Shown here one piece after another: positions 1-10,536 of a stretch of DNA of 64,000 bases (its first letter is position 1; every line of letters begins with the position of its first letter). Source of the stretch: Lycium barbarum (Eukaryota; Streptophyta; Magnoliopsida; Solanales; Solanaceae); contig NC_083341.1 of NCBI RefSeq assembly GCF_019175385.1, positions 65,443,800-65,507,799 of the forward strand. Direction: 5' to 3'. The notes beneath the pieces were generated by a model that had not been told where the DNA came from, made no database searches, and saw only the letters and a list, made by a program, of their open reading frames with translations. The translations under genes and the position numbers were made by a program.

Positions 1-1021
1 TGGTATGTTCGTAATCGTTTGCAAGAATTCCGGGCACCTTTATGTTGTTGGTTAGGGACTGTTTTGGGCGTGTTGATTGGTTAGGGACTGTTTTGGGCGT
101 GTTGTTGTTAGGAACTGTTTTGGACATGTTGTCTTCTTTAAATTGGAAAGACTAATGAGTTAAGAATATATATTGCATTTACGTTGTTTGGGTTGTTGTA
201 AAGTTGTTACACGAAAACGTTAAGGCTACGGATTATTAGGAGTAACTTGAGAATGTAGTAGCCGTATGTGAATCGTTATGGAATGTTGTGAATGTGGGAC
301 ATTTGGAATGTTATGTGGGCTGTCCGGATTGGTATTGAACATATGATTATTGATGTTGGATTGGTTGTATGTAGTTGGTTTGAATGCGAACGAAACGTGG
401 TCTAAATGTTTGAAAGGGATTGTGAGCGTCAAAATACGTATTGAATTCCCTTGTAGACTAATTGTAGCTCTTGATATCTTGATATAGGATAAGTGTATTT
501 GGGCAGCAAGTACAAGTTAGAATACAACTAAACGCTAAAGGTATGTAAAGCCTATTCTTTCTTTCTTTTGGCATGTCCTAGACGTAAGTATGGAACGATA
601 TGAACCTTGGGGTAAATTCTACTCTCTAGTTCCATGCATGACTTATGATTCTATATTTCCTTAATGCTATTGTCACAAGCCTACTATATGCTTGACTAAT
701 GAATGATATATAGAAGTTCCTACTCTTAAAGAATTGCACAAATAGAGGCATACTTGACTTTCAAAAGCTACACCATGTTAAGTTGGTACATGTACACGAA
801 ATCTGAAACGTTTCTTGTTATAGTTTGTTATGAGACTTAAAAAGAACTGAATATGAATATTATTTTGACACTTTAGAGATGGTTAGTGCTTCTCCATTGA
901 GTCTCAAAGAATTAATTGCATATATGTGGTTGCTATTTATTCTGCTCGTGCTTACCGCTATATCCTTCACCTCAGTCCCGGGCCAGGACACGTTCTCGTG
1001 CACATATTTACTATATTAATC

Positions 1022-1229
1022 ACCGAGTCCCTCACTAGAGGGCCGGGACACGTTATATATATATATATGTATATGATGATATGATGACATGATGATATGG
1101 ATATGGTGGCCAGGAGGGCATATTCCCTATTACCGAGTCCCTTATTAAAGGGCCGGGACACGTCTATGTTTATGTTTATGATGCTATGATTTTAATTACC
1201 GAGTCCCTCATTAAAGGGCCGGGACACGT
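1022..1229 (+). repeat. Three dispersed ~32 bp boxes in the LTR
   Basis: Near-identical boxes (accgagtccct, then 5-6 variable bases, then agggccgggacacg) lie at about 1022-1053, 1132-1163 and 1198-1229. A diverged fourth (cagtcccgggccaggacacg) lies at about 974-995. They are separated by AT-rich spacers. Repeated boxes inside U3 are common enhancer architecture in plant LTRs. That role is inferred here. Confidence 0.7.
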
Positions 1230-1414
1230 TATATATGTTATATACAGAATGATTTTGCAACTTTGATTACAAAACTCTATAACGATATTGATATGAGAAT
1301 GATACAGATGAAATATGTCCAAAGGCAAGTTTTATGAATTTCTGATTGTTGCATTGGGTCCTACATACTTTGTCTCCTTATGAGTCTATTACTACATTTC
1401 ATGCTTTACATGCT

Positions 1415-1548
1415 CAGTACATATTCCGTACTGACCCCCTTTCTTCGGGGGGCTGCGTTCATGCCCGCAGGTACAGACGCTCGTTTCGGAGATCCGCCAG
1501 CTTAGGACACTTATTCAGCTATTTTTGACTGCTCCTTTGTTCCGGAGC
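1415..1548 (+). promoter_or_regulatory. Four-hairpin LTR module, lineage A
   Basis: Four short inverted repeats follow each other on the sense strand. Stem 1 is CAGTAC/GTACTG (1415-1420, 1428-1433). Stem 2 is CCCCC/GGGGG (1435-1439, 1447-1451). Stem 3 is CTGCG/CGCAG (1453-1457, 1466-1470). Stem 4 is GCTCC/GGAGC (1531-1535, 1544-1548). The same order and spacing recur in four other LTR lineages of the window with paired changes in the stems. The module ends 470 nt before the LTR 3' end. Function is unknown; a structured leader RNA is my inference. Confidence 0.6.
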
Positions 1549-3199
1549 CTAGCTTGTGGTATAACTCCCTTATGTTGAATTCATATGTGTTTATTTGGGT
1601 ACGGCGGGGCCCTGTCTCGCCATATGATACGGTCATTACTCTTAGAGGTCTGTGGACATCTGTGTGGGTCTGTATATAGTTGTTGTTGCGTTGTATGAAC
1701 ATGACTTATGTTTGGGGCGTACCCATTCGTGATGGCAGCCTTGTCGGCTTGCATATGTATGTATGTTCGGAATGTTGCATGTAGTGGCAGCCTTGACGTC
1801 TTGCGTATATATATATATAGGTGTTGTTGTTGAAAAGTTTTAACTCCTCAGAAGACATGTGCTTATGACATACAGAATTGTGACAGCTTTAGAATAATGT
1901 CCTGTCTTGTCTAAACAAATGAGTTCATGATAGGCTAGCTGTAAATGACTATAGTTAATAAGTGACATGAGTGTCCAATTCGGGCACTAGTCACGGCCTA
2001 CGGGGTTGGGTCGTGACAAGAGTAACTCATTCTTTTCCAAGGGTGATTAAACAAATGAAATCCCACCCTGGGATTAACATCTTGCTAAATATATTGAGAT
2101 CTCTTCCTTTGAAGACTGTGACTGAGAACAGCCAGGGTTTTAACACCTTGGTTTCATAAACACATAAATATAGAATTTACTTATCAAATGCACAATAAGA
2201 TCCTATTTCATTCCAGTATCTAAAGTCCAAGTTACCTTATATTTATCATGGGATTCATTACCAACTTAACATAGAGGTTATGAGGGAGCTCATTTGCTAA
2301 GTCAAACATATTCAGAGAGTTAAAGAAGATCAGTTTTAGAATCAGCTGAGTATTTGAACTAAATGACTTGGGAGGTTTATAGAACTAATATTCAGAAGGA
2401 AAAAATAATAATGAAGTCTTTACTGGTTTACAAAGCAAATAAAGACACCCCAAAGGAAAACTGATGTGACTCTATTATAAAGACTTCTTTTGGCCTTTTA
2501 AAATCAATTAGCTAATCCTCTGATGTAATTATCAACAAATGAGAACACCACTTAGAACATTTGATCGGCAATCATAAAAAAACCACTAATCCGCCTTAGG
2601 TACTCTTTGTTGTCCATGTAAGGCGGAGGGAATGAAAGGACCTATTGCCTACACATCTCTTTAAGTTAGAGTAGAGCTTATTCATGACTTACTGAACAGC
2701 CACCCTGGTTGGTATTGGTGTGTGGGAATGGGAATGGCTTCCAAAATTCCCTTGCACCCCCCTATTCTATTATACTTGGACTAGGGGTCCCCTTCCCTTG
2801 TGGCCTTCTTCACTCACGCGATATTGCTGGATCGGGCGAAAGAAAACAACTACTTTGAAAAACAGGATGATGCTTGTGCCTTCAAGTCTCAAACTGAGTT
2901 TAGAGAACATATTTCAACTGTTTAACCAATACTATTAATAAGGAAGATCAAACAAGCACATCTACAGCTCATGGATTTATAAGTTTGAAAACTGAAAACT
3001 TTGAAATTCTTTTCTGGGGAACTTGTTTAGACAAGAGATGAAGCTAAAACAAAGGATCATTAAACTCTAGCTATTCCCAATCTAGATGACTCAGATCTTG
3101 CTTTAAACTAACATTTAAGCACACAGGGTCATGCTACAGTTTAACATATCATATATCACTACTAGTTGACATAATCATCCTCGTATGAACTCATATGAA

Positions 3200-3475
3200 C
3201 ACATAAACACTAATAAAACTGAAATTAACTGAACTGAATTAAGACATAAACAGATAGATTCTGTTAACTACTAAACTGGAAACTAAACCAAATTAAAACA
3301 TGAATATCTAAATATTTTAACTACTAAACTGAAACTAAACTAACTAAAACAGGAACATGCATAATGCTACTAGGCTACTAAACTGAAATTAAACCAACTG
3401 AGACAACAAACATGTATGAACACATAAACACTTATTAAACTACTAGACTAAAATTAAGCTAACTAAAGAAGAGTT
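3200..3475. repeat. Degenerate AT-rich minisatellite
   Basis: A loosely periodic array (roughly 70 bp) is built from variants of actactaaactgaaactaaac followed by a variable a/t-rich spacer. At least four diverged units are visible (about 3210, 3270, 3340 and 3400 onward). It is non-coding and lies inside the probable LTR. Confidence 0.5.
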
Positions 3476-4616
3476 GTTCACCTTTTTCGAGTGCAACGAA
3501 CCTGGGTGCAGGGTCTTGGATCTACACTCGAATCCGAAGCAACAGTAGGGTAAAAAAAAAAAAGAATAAATGACTTAATATTTCGAAGGAATACCCAGTG
3601 GTATAAGGGTTGAAAAATGTTGATATTTTTTAGAGAGGGATCAAGGTGGCTGAAAAAAACTCCTTAACTGACCTAAGAAGAGATTATTTATAGGAGAACA
3701 TCTAGGGTTTTTGCTAAGGTTCAAAATTTGGGCGGGATTTTAAATCCAATTCCATTCAAATCAAAACGTTAGGAGGCTTTTTTCTGTCATCGATCAGAAA
3801 CAAAGAAGAAGAAGACAAAAACCATTAAACTTGTGCTACAAAAATGAAAAACAAACTAATAAGGAAAACGATTTCAACTTCACAAATCGACGAAACTCAT
3901 TAAGATAATTCCAGATTGAAAGCAGAGGGGATGGGAAGCAAACAAAAAGAAAATCTTCAACAGTTGAAAAACTGACGGGGAAAGGACGAACATTAATTTC
4001 CTTTCCCCGAAATGGCCATGCATGGCCTGGAGGAACGAAAGGCGTCTGTGATTTTACTGTTGTTATCGGAGAGAGAAAGGGATGAAGAGAGGGGGAGAAG
4101 AGGGGGCGGCTGAAGAGAGAAATGTAACCCTAGTGCCTCATCTTTTGTTAAAAACGAACGGGTCGGTTCGGGTAATGGGCCGGGTCAGTTTGCGGGTGTA
4201 GGCTAGTTTCAACGAATTAGGCCCTAGCCCAAATAGTTTTGGGATTAATTGAGGACTGAATTAATATTTTTGGCTGCTTATTATTTTGGGTGCCAATGGG
4301 CTGGTCCGAAAAACATTTGTGGGTCGATTGGGTTCGGATTTGGGCTCAAAATTTAGCTGATGAAAGAAACAATTTGGGCTTCTAAATTTAAATGAAAGAT
4401 CTTCTTATATATCAACGTGTGCTAAAATATTACTTATTATATATTTATTACTAAATAAAATTATACAATGTTGTAATAGCCGTGTGATAATATTTTAAAA
4501 GTTTAACGGTATGTAAATGCTAATGTTTAATTGCACAAAAAAATAAATGCAATGCGTGTGTGCATAAGACGGTAAATAAAATGTTAAAAATGATTATAAT
4601 GCAAATCATAATAATA

Positions 4617-4620
<4 letters not shown>

Positions 4621-4674
<54 letters not shown>
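4621..4674. repeat. (TAA)n microsatellite
   Basis: About 18 uninterrupted TAA units, continued to about 4725 by imperfect AAT/AAC/GAT variants. A likely polymorphic simple repeat inside the probable LTR. Confidence 0.95.
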
Positions 4675-4677
<3 letters not shown>

Positions 4678-4841
4678 CAAATAATAACAATGATAATAAT
4701 AATAATAGTAATAATAATGATAATAGGCAATGGCTATAATTGGATAATAAATGGCGGTATTAATAGAAAGCTAATTGAAATTGCGGTAAAGTATAAATAA
4801 ATATTTTTTGAAGGAAGGCGAGACAAAATTGGGTGTCAACA

Positions 4842-5247
4842 ACAACTTCTTGCATTGCTGGGTTCAGTCTCCTTTGGGGTTGGACTATTGGCTTGTGATT
4901 ATCCTCCATGAGAGTCCTGTGCATGCAAATAGCTGGACTGATTCCTTTTAGGTCACCAATGGTCCATCCTATTGTCTTCTTGTACTTTTTCAAGACTTCA
5001 ATCAATTGTTTTTCCTGTTCACATGTTAAGGAAGAAGAAATTATGACTGCAATGTTTCACGTTCTAAGAAGACATATTTCCAATGGGAAGGGAGTGCTTT
5101 TAATTCAAGGGAAGAGTAATGGTTCCCCTTTTCATTTTAATTTTCTAAAGATTTTTTTTGTTCACATTCCAATTGGATTTCTTCGTCTGAGTCTAAGTCA
5201 GTGTCAGTTGGATGTTCCTCTGGTGGATTCTTAAGTAGTTGTTGACT
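4842..5247 (-). pseudogene. Athila-like pol: protease-RT linker and truncated start of RT
   Basis: The frame at 4842-5005 shows the conserved lead-in to an Athila/Tat-type reverse transcriptase: LKKYKKTIGWTIGDLKGISP, then CMHRTLMEDNHKPIVQPQRR, LNPAMQEVV. The match stops at EVV (about 4842), where an unrelated LTR-like terminus begins. The polymerase core (including the YVDD-type motif), RNase H and integrase are therefore absent. Between 5006 and 5247 the linker is broken by frameshifts and stops. This is a dead 3'-truncated copy, in series with the protease (5248-5847) and gag (6109-7651) upstream on the same strand. Family membership follows from the protein motifs and the Asp-tRNA primer site at 7749-7767. 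Confidence 0.8.
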
Positions 5248-5847
5248 TTAATATTCTTCCAAAAGCTCATTTAATATATCAATGCTGAAGCATGAGGATG
5301 AAGAAGCTTCTTCCTTTGGGTATTTCATCAGTTTCTGCATGTCAAAAATTACCCTATCCTCATCAACTCTTAAGACCAATTGTCCTTGTTGGACATCAAT
5401 CAACGCTCGTCCAGTTGCTAGAAAAGGTCTTCCAAGAATTAGAGGCACTTCATTATGTGATTCCATGTCTAGGACAATGAAGTCCACTGGAAATACAAAT
5501 TTATGAACTCTAACCAACACATCTTCGATTATGCCCTTGGGTTTTTTAAAGGATTGATCTGCCAATTGTAATGTTACAGGCGTGGTTTTAATCTGTCCAA
5601 GGTTGAGTTTCCTGAAAATAGAAAATGGCATTAAGTTAATTGAAGCTCCTGAATCACATAGTGCCTTCTCAAAATAAACACCTCCTAAAGTACAAGGAAT
5701 TGTAAAAATCCCTGGATCCCCAAGTTTTTTTGGTAATTTATTTTGAAGTATGGCACTGCATTCTTCTGTTAATTCTATAATAACAAGTTCTTCCATCCTT
5801 CGTTTATTTGACAATATTTCCTTTAAAAATTTAGCATAGGAAGGCAT
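5248..5847 (-). pseudogene. Athila-like retroviral-type aspartic protease fragment
   Basis: A 199-residue open stretch carries the catalytic motif ALCDSGASINLMP (about residues 62-74) and the second protease signature VPLILGRPFLATGRALID (about residues 134-151), in the correct order and spacing for the pepsin-fold protease of Athila/Tat elements. In an active element this domain cuts Gag-Pol inside the particle. It is separated from the gag frames upstream by a decayed stretch (5848-6108) and from RT by frameshifts, so it is part of a broken polyprotein, not a free gene. The first Met is an arbitrary frame start. Base composition matches the surrounding AT-rich element. Confidence 0.85.
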
Positions 5848-6108
5848 CTGAGTTAATGCTTCAGTAAAAGGGACATTAATGTATAGTTGTTTAATAATAT
5901 CTAAGAATTTCCCAAATTGTTTGTCTAATTTTTCCCTTTTTTGTTTTTGTGGAAAAGGGAGAGCTACTTCTTGAGATGAATGCTTTCATCAACCCAACGG
6001 GGTGATTCTTGTTTTCTCTTTTCTCCCTTTTTCACTGTTTCAACTAACTCTTGTTCCTTAAGTTCTTCACTTTTGTCTTCTTTTGGAACTTCTTTTTCAG
6101 TGTATGGT

Positions 6109-7651
6109 TCAGGTAGATTTTTTTCCGTTTCTTAAAGCTATGGCTTTTGCTTTTTCTTTTGGATTTTTTTCGGTGTGGCTTGGGAGGATCCCAGGATTCC
6201 TATATGTTAGCTTGCTTGCTAATTGTCCCATCTGAATTTCAAGATTTAGAATTGCCAAGCTTTGGGACTCCATTTTTTCATCAGCGTTTTTGATGAATTT
6301 ATACATCAGGTCTTCCAGATTTTGTTTCTCAGGTGGAGGTTGTGCTTGATATCCTTGATGATTCCTAGTTTGGTTGAGAAACCCAAGAGGTGGCTGGCTT
6401 GATTGACCTTGGTTTCCTGGTTGCCACAGATTTAGGCTTCCACTATTATTGCTCCATGAGAACCCCGGATGTCTTTGCCCTTGTGGATTAAAGCCGTTGG
6501 TATTATAATAGTTACTATTTCTATTATAATGATCGACTGCATTTATCTGTTCTCCATGTTGACATTCATGGTTTGGATGTCCTCCACCGCATAAATCACA
6601 TAGCGCTTGTGACTGAGGCTTTGATGTGTTTGCTTGTATTGCCTCAACTTTCTTTGTTAAGTTTGTTAGTTGATGAGCTAATGTGGTTACAACATCAATC
6701 TGGTGCATTCCAGCTAGCTTTCTTGATTGACCTCTTTTAGTTGGCCATTGATTTGCGTGTTCAGTGACTTCATCTAAAAGAGTCATGGCTTCATCGGTGG
6801 TTCTGCTCATGATTGATCCTCATGCAGCTGTATCTACCATGCTTCTTGAGGCAGGTGTTATTCCATTGTAAAAGGTAATTAGCTGCTGCCAATCTGGTAC
6901 GCCATGATGTGGACATTTTCTCAAAAGTCCTTTAAATCTTTCCCAGGCCTCATAAACTGATTCTGCATCGAATTGAGAGAAGTTATTGATTTCTTGTCTC
7001 AATTTAGCAGTTTTTGCAGGTGAAAAGTATTTGTTTAGAAACTTTTGATTCATGTCCTCCCATGTGTGGATGGAACCTGTTGGTAGGTTCCTTTAGGTTC
7101 CTTAGCCAGGCTCTTGCATCTCCCCTTAATGAGAAGGGGGATAATCGTAATCTAATAGCATCATCTGGGATCCCATTATTTCCAAAAGTATTTAAGATTT
7201 CCATGAAATCATCCAGATGAGTATTAGGATCTTCTTGTGAGAGTCCATTGAATTGACATGTGTTTTGAATCATCTGAATCAAGGCCGGCTCAATTTCAAA
7301 ATTACAGGTTGCTACTGGGGGACGCGTTACACTGGATTCTCTCCCTGTGTAAGTCGGTCGAGCATAATCTTTCAACAATCATCTAGGCCGTGCTACGACT
7401 TCATCAAATTGATCCTCCAAAATAGGATCCTGGTTGTTGACTCTCCTGTTTTGGTTTCCATCTTCTGTTCCATCCAATCCTCGTTCTAGATTGTTTCCCC
7501 TATTAGGAGGTAGTCCTTGAATTCCATCCATATTATATGGAAGTGAGCTGAGACTGTAATCGTATTCTGTGGACAACTTTTTTAATCGTCTCAAGGTTTT
7601 ATTTATTTCAGGATCAAGATTGATCAACTTCCTTGAAGACGAGCGGGTCAT
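6109..7651 (-). pseudogene. Athila-like gag, broken by stops and frameshifts
   Basis: Gag is read in pieces. 7651-7379 is an N-terminal piece beginning MTRSSSRKLINLDPEINKTL. 7378-7004 continues in the same frame after one in-frame stop and holds the Retrotrans_gag core (PNTHLDDFMEILNTFG, RLRLSPFSLRGDARAWL). A frameshift near 7080 leads to 7053-6820 (NQKFLNKYFSPAKTAKLRQE). Then 6810-6109 holds the nucleocapsid part with a zinc knuckle CDLCGGGHPNHEC (C-x2-C-x4-H-x4-C form). Gag forms the virus-like particle and the knuckle binds element RNA. Order, strand and spacing fit one ancestral reading frame running from the primer site at 7749-7767. At least one stop and two frameshifts make it non-functional. 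Confidence 0.85.
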
Positions 7652-7748
7652 GCACCAAAGATCTAATGTTAATGCTGCAGAATATGATAAAGAAAATTAG
7701 CTTAGAAAATTGGGTTAGTATTCAATGAATTTCACCAAAATATTACCA

Positions 7749-7767
7749 ATCCCCGGCAACGGCGCCA
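7749..7767 (-). promoter_or_regulatory. Primer-binding site for tRNA-Asp
   Basis: On the plus strand ATCCCCGGCAACGGCGCCA is identical to the 3' end of plant tRNA-Asp(GTC) including CCA, so the minus strand is a 19-nt primer-binding site. An Asp-tRNA primer is known for Athila-type elements. It lies 6 nt from the LTR edge at 7774, as expected for minus-strand DNA priming. Confidence 0.92.
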
Positions 7768-7773
7768 AAAATT

Positions 7774-9059
7774 TGACGAGTATCTGGCGTATATATATTT
7801 TAACTCATACTCTGTCAAGTAATAGTATAGAAAGATATCGATCCCACAGAGATTGGAATATTTAATGCTCTACCTTGACTACTACAGTAAAAATATAATG
7901 ACTTTTCGCTTGATAATCCTTATGAAAGTAATAAAATTAAAGTATCGTGATTAGAATTTACCAAATGGAAAAGATGTTGGAAATTGTGATTTCACTTGTT
8001 AATTTCATTGAGATACGAATCCTTTGGCGAATTAATTATTTCTTGCGAATATAATTAAATCGTATAATTCATAAATTATATTCATTTCAGATATATAATT
8101 ATAAAATGATTACAAGGAGATGCCTGCTATAATTCTTAGATTTAAAGATGACTCCTTTCGGATATCAAAATTAATATAATTCATTACATTAATTTCTTTT
8201 TCGCAAATAAAAATTGATATAATAAGGTAAAAGAGATAAATTATAAAATCAGTAGCAAGTAATTAGGCTTATTGTATCCCAATTTAATTAACTAGATCCG
8301 TCATATTTCCAAGTATTAAAGAATTAGTTCATTTTTTCGCAAGATAAGAATGTAAAAGACGACGCAATATAGTGCATAATAGTGAGTAGCAACAAATGAA
8401 GTTAACAACAAAATATATATAGTAATTTTATTTCACGGTATTATCTCCCTTTTGACAACACAGCTTCTTGAATTCTTCATAGTACATCCCAAGGTGAGCT
8501 TCACTGTTGAGAATTCTTTTCCATTAAGGAAGTTCCTACGTATTAAAATCACTTCTTGAATCTAGCTTCCTACAAGAGAATGATTTCCCAAAGTGGGCCC
8601 TTTCTTTTCTTCTATGAAGACTTTTCAAAACAAGTAGAGAAAGGCAACTTAAAAAGTAGAAAAGAAAACTTTTTGATATCTCTTGAAAGTGTGTCCCCTG
8701 GTTGTATCTCAGCACCTCTTTTTATAGGTTTTAAAATGTATCGTTGCAGGCTTTAACTCTTCTTTAGCTCATTTGCAGATATTGATCATTGAATGTACAG
8801 CGAGTTGCAGGCCTTAACTTTGCTTTAACTCATTTGCAGATATTGATCATTGAGCTCAATGTAATATATGAACTTTTCATCTTTTCTATCTTTTGTGGGT
8901 CAACCTTGTAATTTTCTCTTTTTGTCTAGCTTCTGTTATAAATTGCTTATTCTCTTCAGGAAAGCACATTTTACCTGTAAAAATAGAAAATTAATCAGAG
9001 AAAATATAAAATATGTAAATAAAAATAGGCAAATATTCAACATTATTTAAGTGCTATCA
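7774..9059 (-). mobile_element. 5' LTR of the truncated Athila-like element
   Basis: The LTR is bounded on the plus strand by tgacgagtatctgg (7774) and agtgctatca (9059), that is TG...CA ends, 1,286 bp. The inner edge sits beside the tRNA-Asp primer site. The partner LTR has been lost with the 3' half of the element, so the outer boundary and the target duplication cannot be verified. The TGATAGCACTTAAATAAT start is inferred from the TG rule. The sequence is AT-rich and non-coding. Confidence 0.65.
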
Positions 9060-9088
9060 CTGTCACTCCTAGCAATCCAACCAATAAG

Positions 9089-9291
9089 GTCGTTTGGTAG
9101 GAGGAATAAGTTATCTCATATAGAGGGTGGGATAAGTCTCATCTATATGGGATAACTTATCCCACCTTTTATCCCATATAGATGGGATTGGGTGGGATAC
9201 CAAAGGAGTTATCCCACCAACCAAATATGGGATAATTTCAATCCCATGAGACTAATAATTCCATCCCATCTTATCTCTCCTACCAAACGAC
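9089..9291. mobile_element. 203 bp MITE with perfect 13 bp terminal inverted repeats
   Basis: The ends are GTCGTTTGGTAGG (9089-9101) and CCTACCAAACGAC (9279-9291), perfect inverted repeats. The interior is strongly self-complementary (gggataa...ttatccc, repeated tatgggat/atcccata). There is no coding capacity. The ends resemble hAT/PIF-type MITEs. I saw no convincing target duplication, so the superfamily is left open. Confidence 0.75.
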
Positions 9292-9295
9292 GGGC

Positions 9296-10302
9296 CATTT
9301 ACACAAATGCCCTTATTCGGGGGTGGTTTTTAATATTTGTCCCTCTAATTGCTGGTCTTTAATTTTTGCCATTCGGCACTTTAAGTGGCTGAAAATACCC
9401 CTGAAATTCTGGGTTCGAACCCCATCAGAGTATAAAAAAAACATTCGCAAAACAAAATTTCGCAGCAAATTAGGCCTTAAGGCCTAATTTCTGTAAAATC
9501 CCAACAGAGTAAAAAAAAATCATAAGGCAAGTTATGTCTTAAGGCATAACTTTACCCCCTTATAAGGCCTAACTTGGAACTACATCATAACTTAGGAGTC
9601 GTTTGGACATGATTTGAAACCATGTTTGGACATGCAATTTGGATTCCTTAAGTTGTATTTTTTCTTATAGACATAAATACCTCACAAGTTGTGACAACTT
9701 TCAAAACTTTCCCAATTCTTATACAATCTTACCTAATGAGCAAGTCATAGTTCATAACAAAATTAATACGCTACTAAAAGGCCTTTCTAAAAAGTACATC
9801 ACTTGATCAAACTGTAGTTCAATAAAAAGAAAATTTTAACATGAATAGTAATGTAACTACTCTTTAATATAATCCTCCCAAATGGTACGAACATAAATAA
9901 AGGTTGGTAGAAGTTAATGAGGTCGGTAAATAGTTGGTGGGAGTAATTGTTAAAAATATCTACAAACTTATGATTTTTATTTTTTACAAAATATAAACTT
10001 ATGTGTCAAGTTTTACATTTAAAATTTTTGAAATCATGATTTGAAATCCCAAATCATGGCTTTTTGGATAATTTGGGATTTCATCTCTTGAGATGAAATC
10101 GCATGTCCAAACGCTGATTTCATCTCATGACATGAAATCGCATGTCCAAACATTAAGGCCTAACTTTCGTGAAATCAAACCTTGCGATTTTTTTTTTACT
10201 AAGCCAGGGTTCGAACCCAGAACCTCAGGGTATTTTCAGCCACTTTTTTAGGCGAAGGGCAAAAATTAAAGACCAGTGCGTTTGAAGGGCAATCCGCTAA
10301 AA
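9296..10302. mobile_element. Fold-back repeat, family F, copy a
   Basis: Long terminal arms are inverted relative to each other. The left arm (about 9296-9445) has ggtctttaatttttgcc, then gtggctgaaaatacccctg, then ttctgggttcgaacccc. The right arm (about 10185-10302) has the same blocks in reverse complement (ggttcgaacccagaacctcaggg, ttttcagccac, gggcaaaaattaaagacc). The interior carries gccttaaggc-type palindromes and a nested MITE (9601-10151). Both arms contain the palindrome GGTTCGAACC. There is no transposase. Four related copies or halves occur elsewhere in the window. Confidence 0.75.
9601..10151. mobile_element. MITE-like insert nested in fold-back copy a
   Basis: The ends are GTTTGGACATG (9601-9611) and CATGTCCAAAC (10141-10151), with a second inverted pair just inside (gtttggacatg at 9624-9634, catgtccaaac at 10103-10113). 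The interior is AT-rich and non-coding and includes atttcatctc...gagatgaaat palindromes. It interrupts the gcctaa-type interior of the surrounding fold-back repeat, so it inserted later. No clear target duplication was read. Confidence 0.6.
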
Positions 10303-10390
10303 CAATTTCCAAACAACACCTTGGGTGGGTTGGGTTGAAAATGAGCTGAGTTGTGTTGGGCTGCAATGGGCTAAAAAGTGGGTCATAGAT

Positions 10391-10406
10391 CCCCCCCCCC
10401 CCCCCC
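10391..10406. repeat. C16 homopolymer
   Basis: A run of 16 C, followed about 20 bp later by a run of G (10424-10431). Short tracts like these are prone to sequencing and assembly error. Confidence 0.9.
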
Positions 10407-10502
10407 ACAAATTCTTATTAAGTGGGGGGGGTGTAGAGGGTGTAAAATGGACGGGTTGGGCTGAATTTGAACTTTTCAAAATGATTGTGTCAATAAATAA
10501 GG

Positions 10503-10536
10503 GGCAATTTGCAGGATTGCCCTTCGCTGGGGTTGG
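10503..10536. mobile_element. Fold-back repeat, family F, copy b: left arm tip
   Basis: Bases caatttgcaggattgccc...gctggggttgg are the outer tip of a family F arm. The rest of the same copy resumes at 19241 after the gag-only Tekay element. The 5 bases GTTGG are duplicated on both sides, showing that copy b was the target of that insertion. Confidence 0.8.

Larger units (their letters stand above)
1..2018 (+). mobile_element. 3' portion of a Tekay-type LTR, sense on plus strand
   Basis: The stretch ends in GGGTTGGGTCGTGACA at 2018, the sense-strand 3' terminus shared by the other Tekay-type LTRs of this window (their plus-strand starts read TGTCACGACCC at 31725, 39921 and 57422). The LTR start lies before base 1. 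Inside are three accgagtccct...gggccgggacacg boxes (1022-1229), a TA-rich block near 1810, the GGGGCCCTGTC motif near 1607 that recurs in three other LTR lineages, and the four-hairpin module (1415-1548). There is no coding sequence. Only one LTR end is visible, so I cannot tell a solo LTR from the end of a complete element. Confidence 0.75.
2019..4841 (-). mobile_element. Probable LTR or LTR fragment of an unidentified retrotransposon
   Basis: There is no coding sequence. The right edge at 4841 reads, on the minus strand, TGTTGACACCCAATTTTGTC, a typical LTR-like 5' terminus, and it abuts the point where the Athila-like RT is cut off. On the minus strand a TATA-like CTATAAATAAT (3684-3694) lies in a promoter-like context. 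The middle carries a degenerate tandem repeat (3200-3475) and the 3' part a TAA microsatellite. The left boundary cannot be placed: it may abut the previous LTR at 2018 or lie further right. The family is not recognised. Confidence 0.4.

Noticed and set aside
1022..1229. CRISPR-like array of boxes and spacers
   Set aside because: Three boxes with unequal spacers in a plant LTR. No cas genes, eukaryotic context.
7749..7767. tRNA-Asp gene
   Set aside because: Only the 3' 19 nt of the tRNA is present, next to an LTR. It is a primer-binding site, not a tRNA gene.
9413..9424. tRNA genes suggested by GGTTCGAACC at several places (9413, 10208, 19315, 19508, 52893, 53291)
   Set aside because: No acceptor stem, anticodon arm or A box could be fitted. 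These are parts of the fold-back family.
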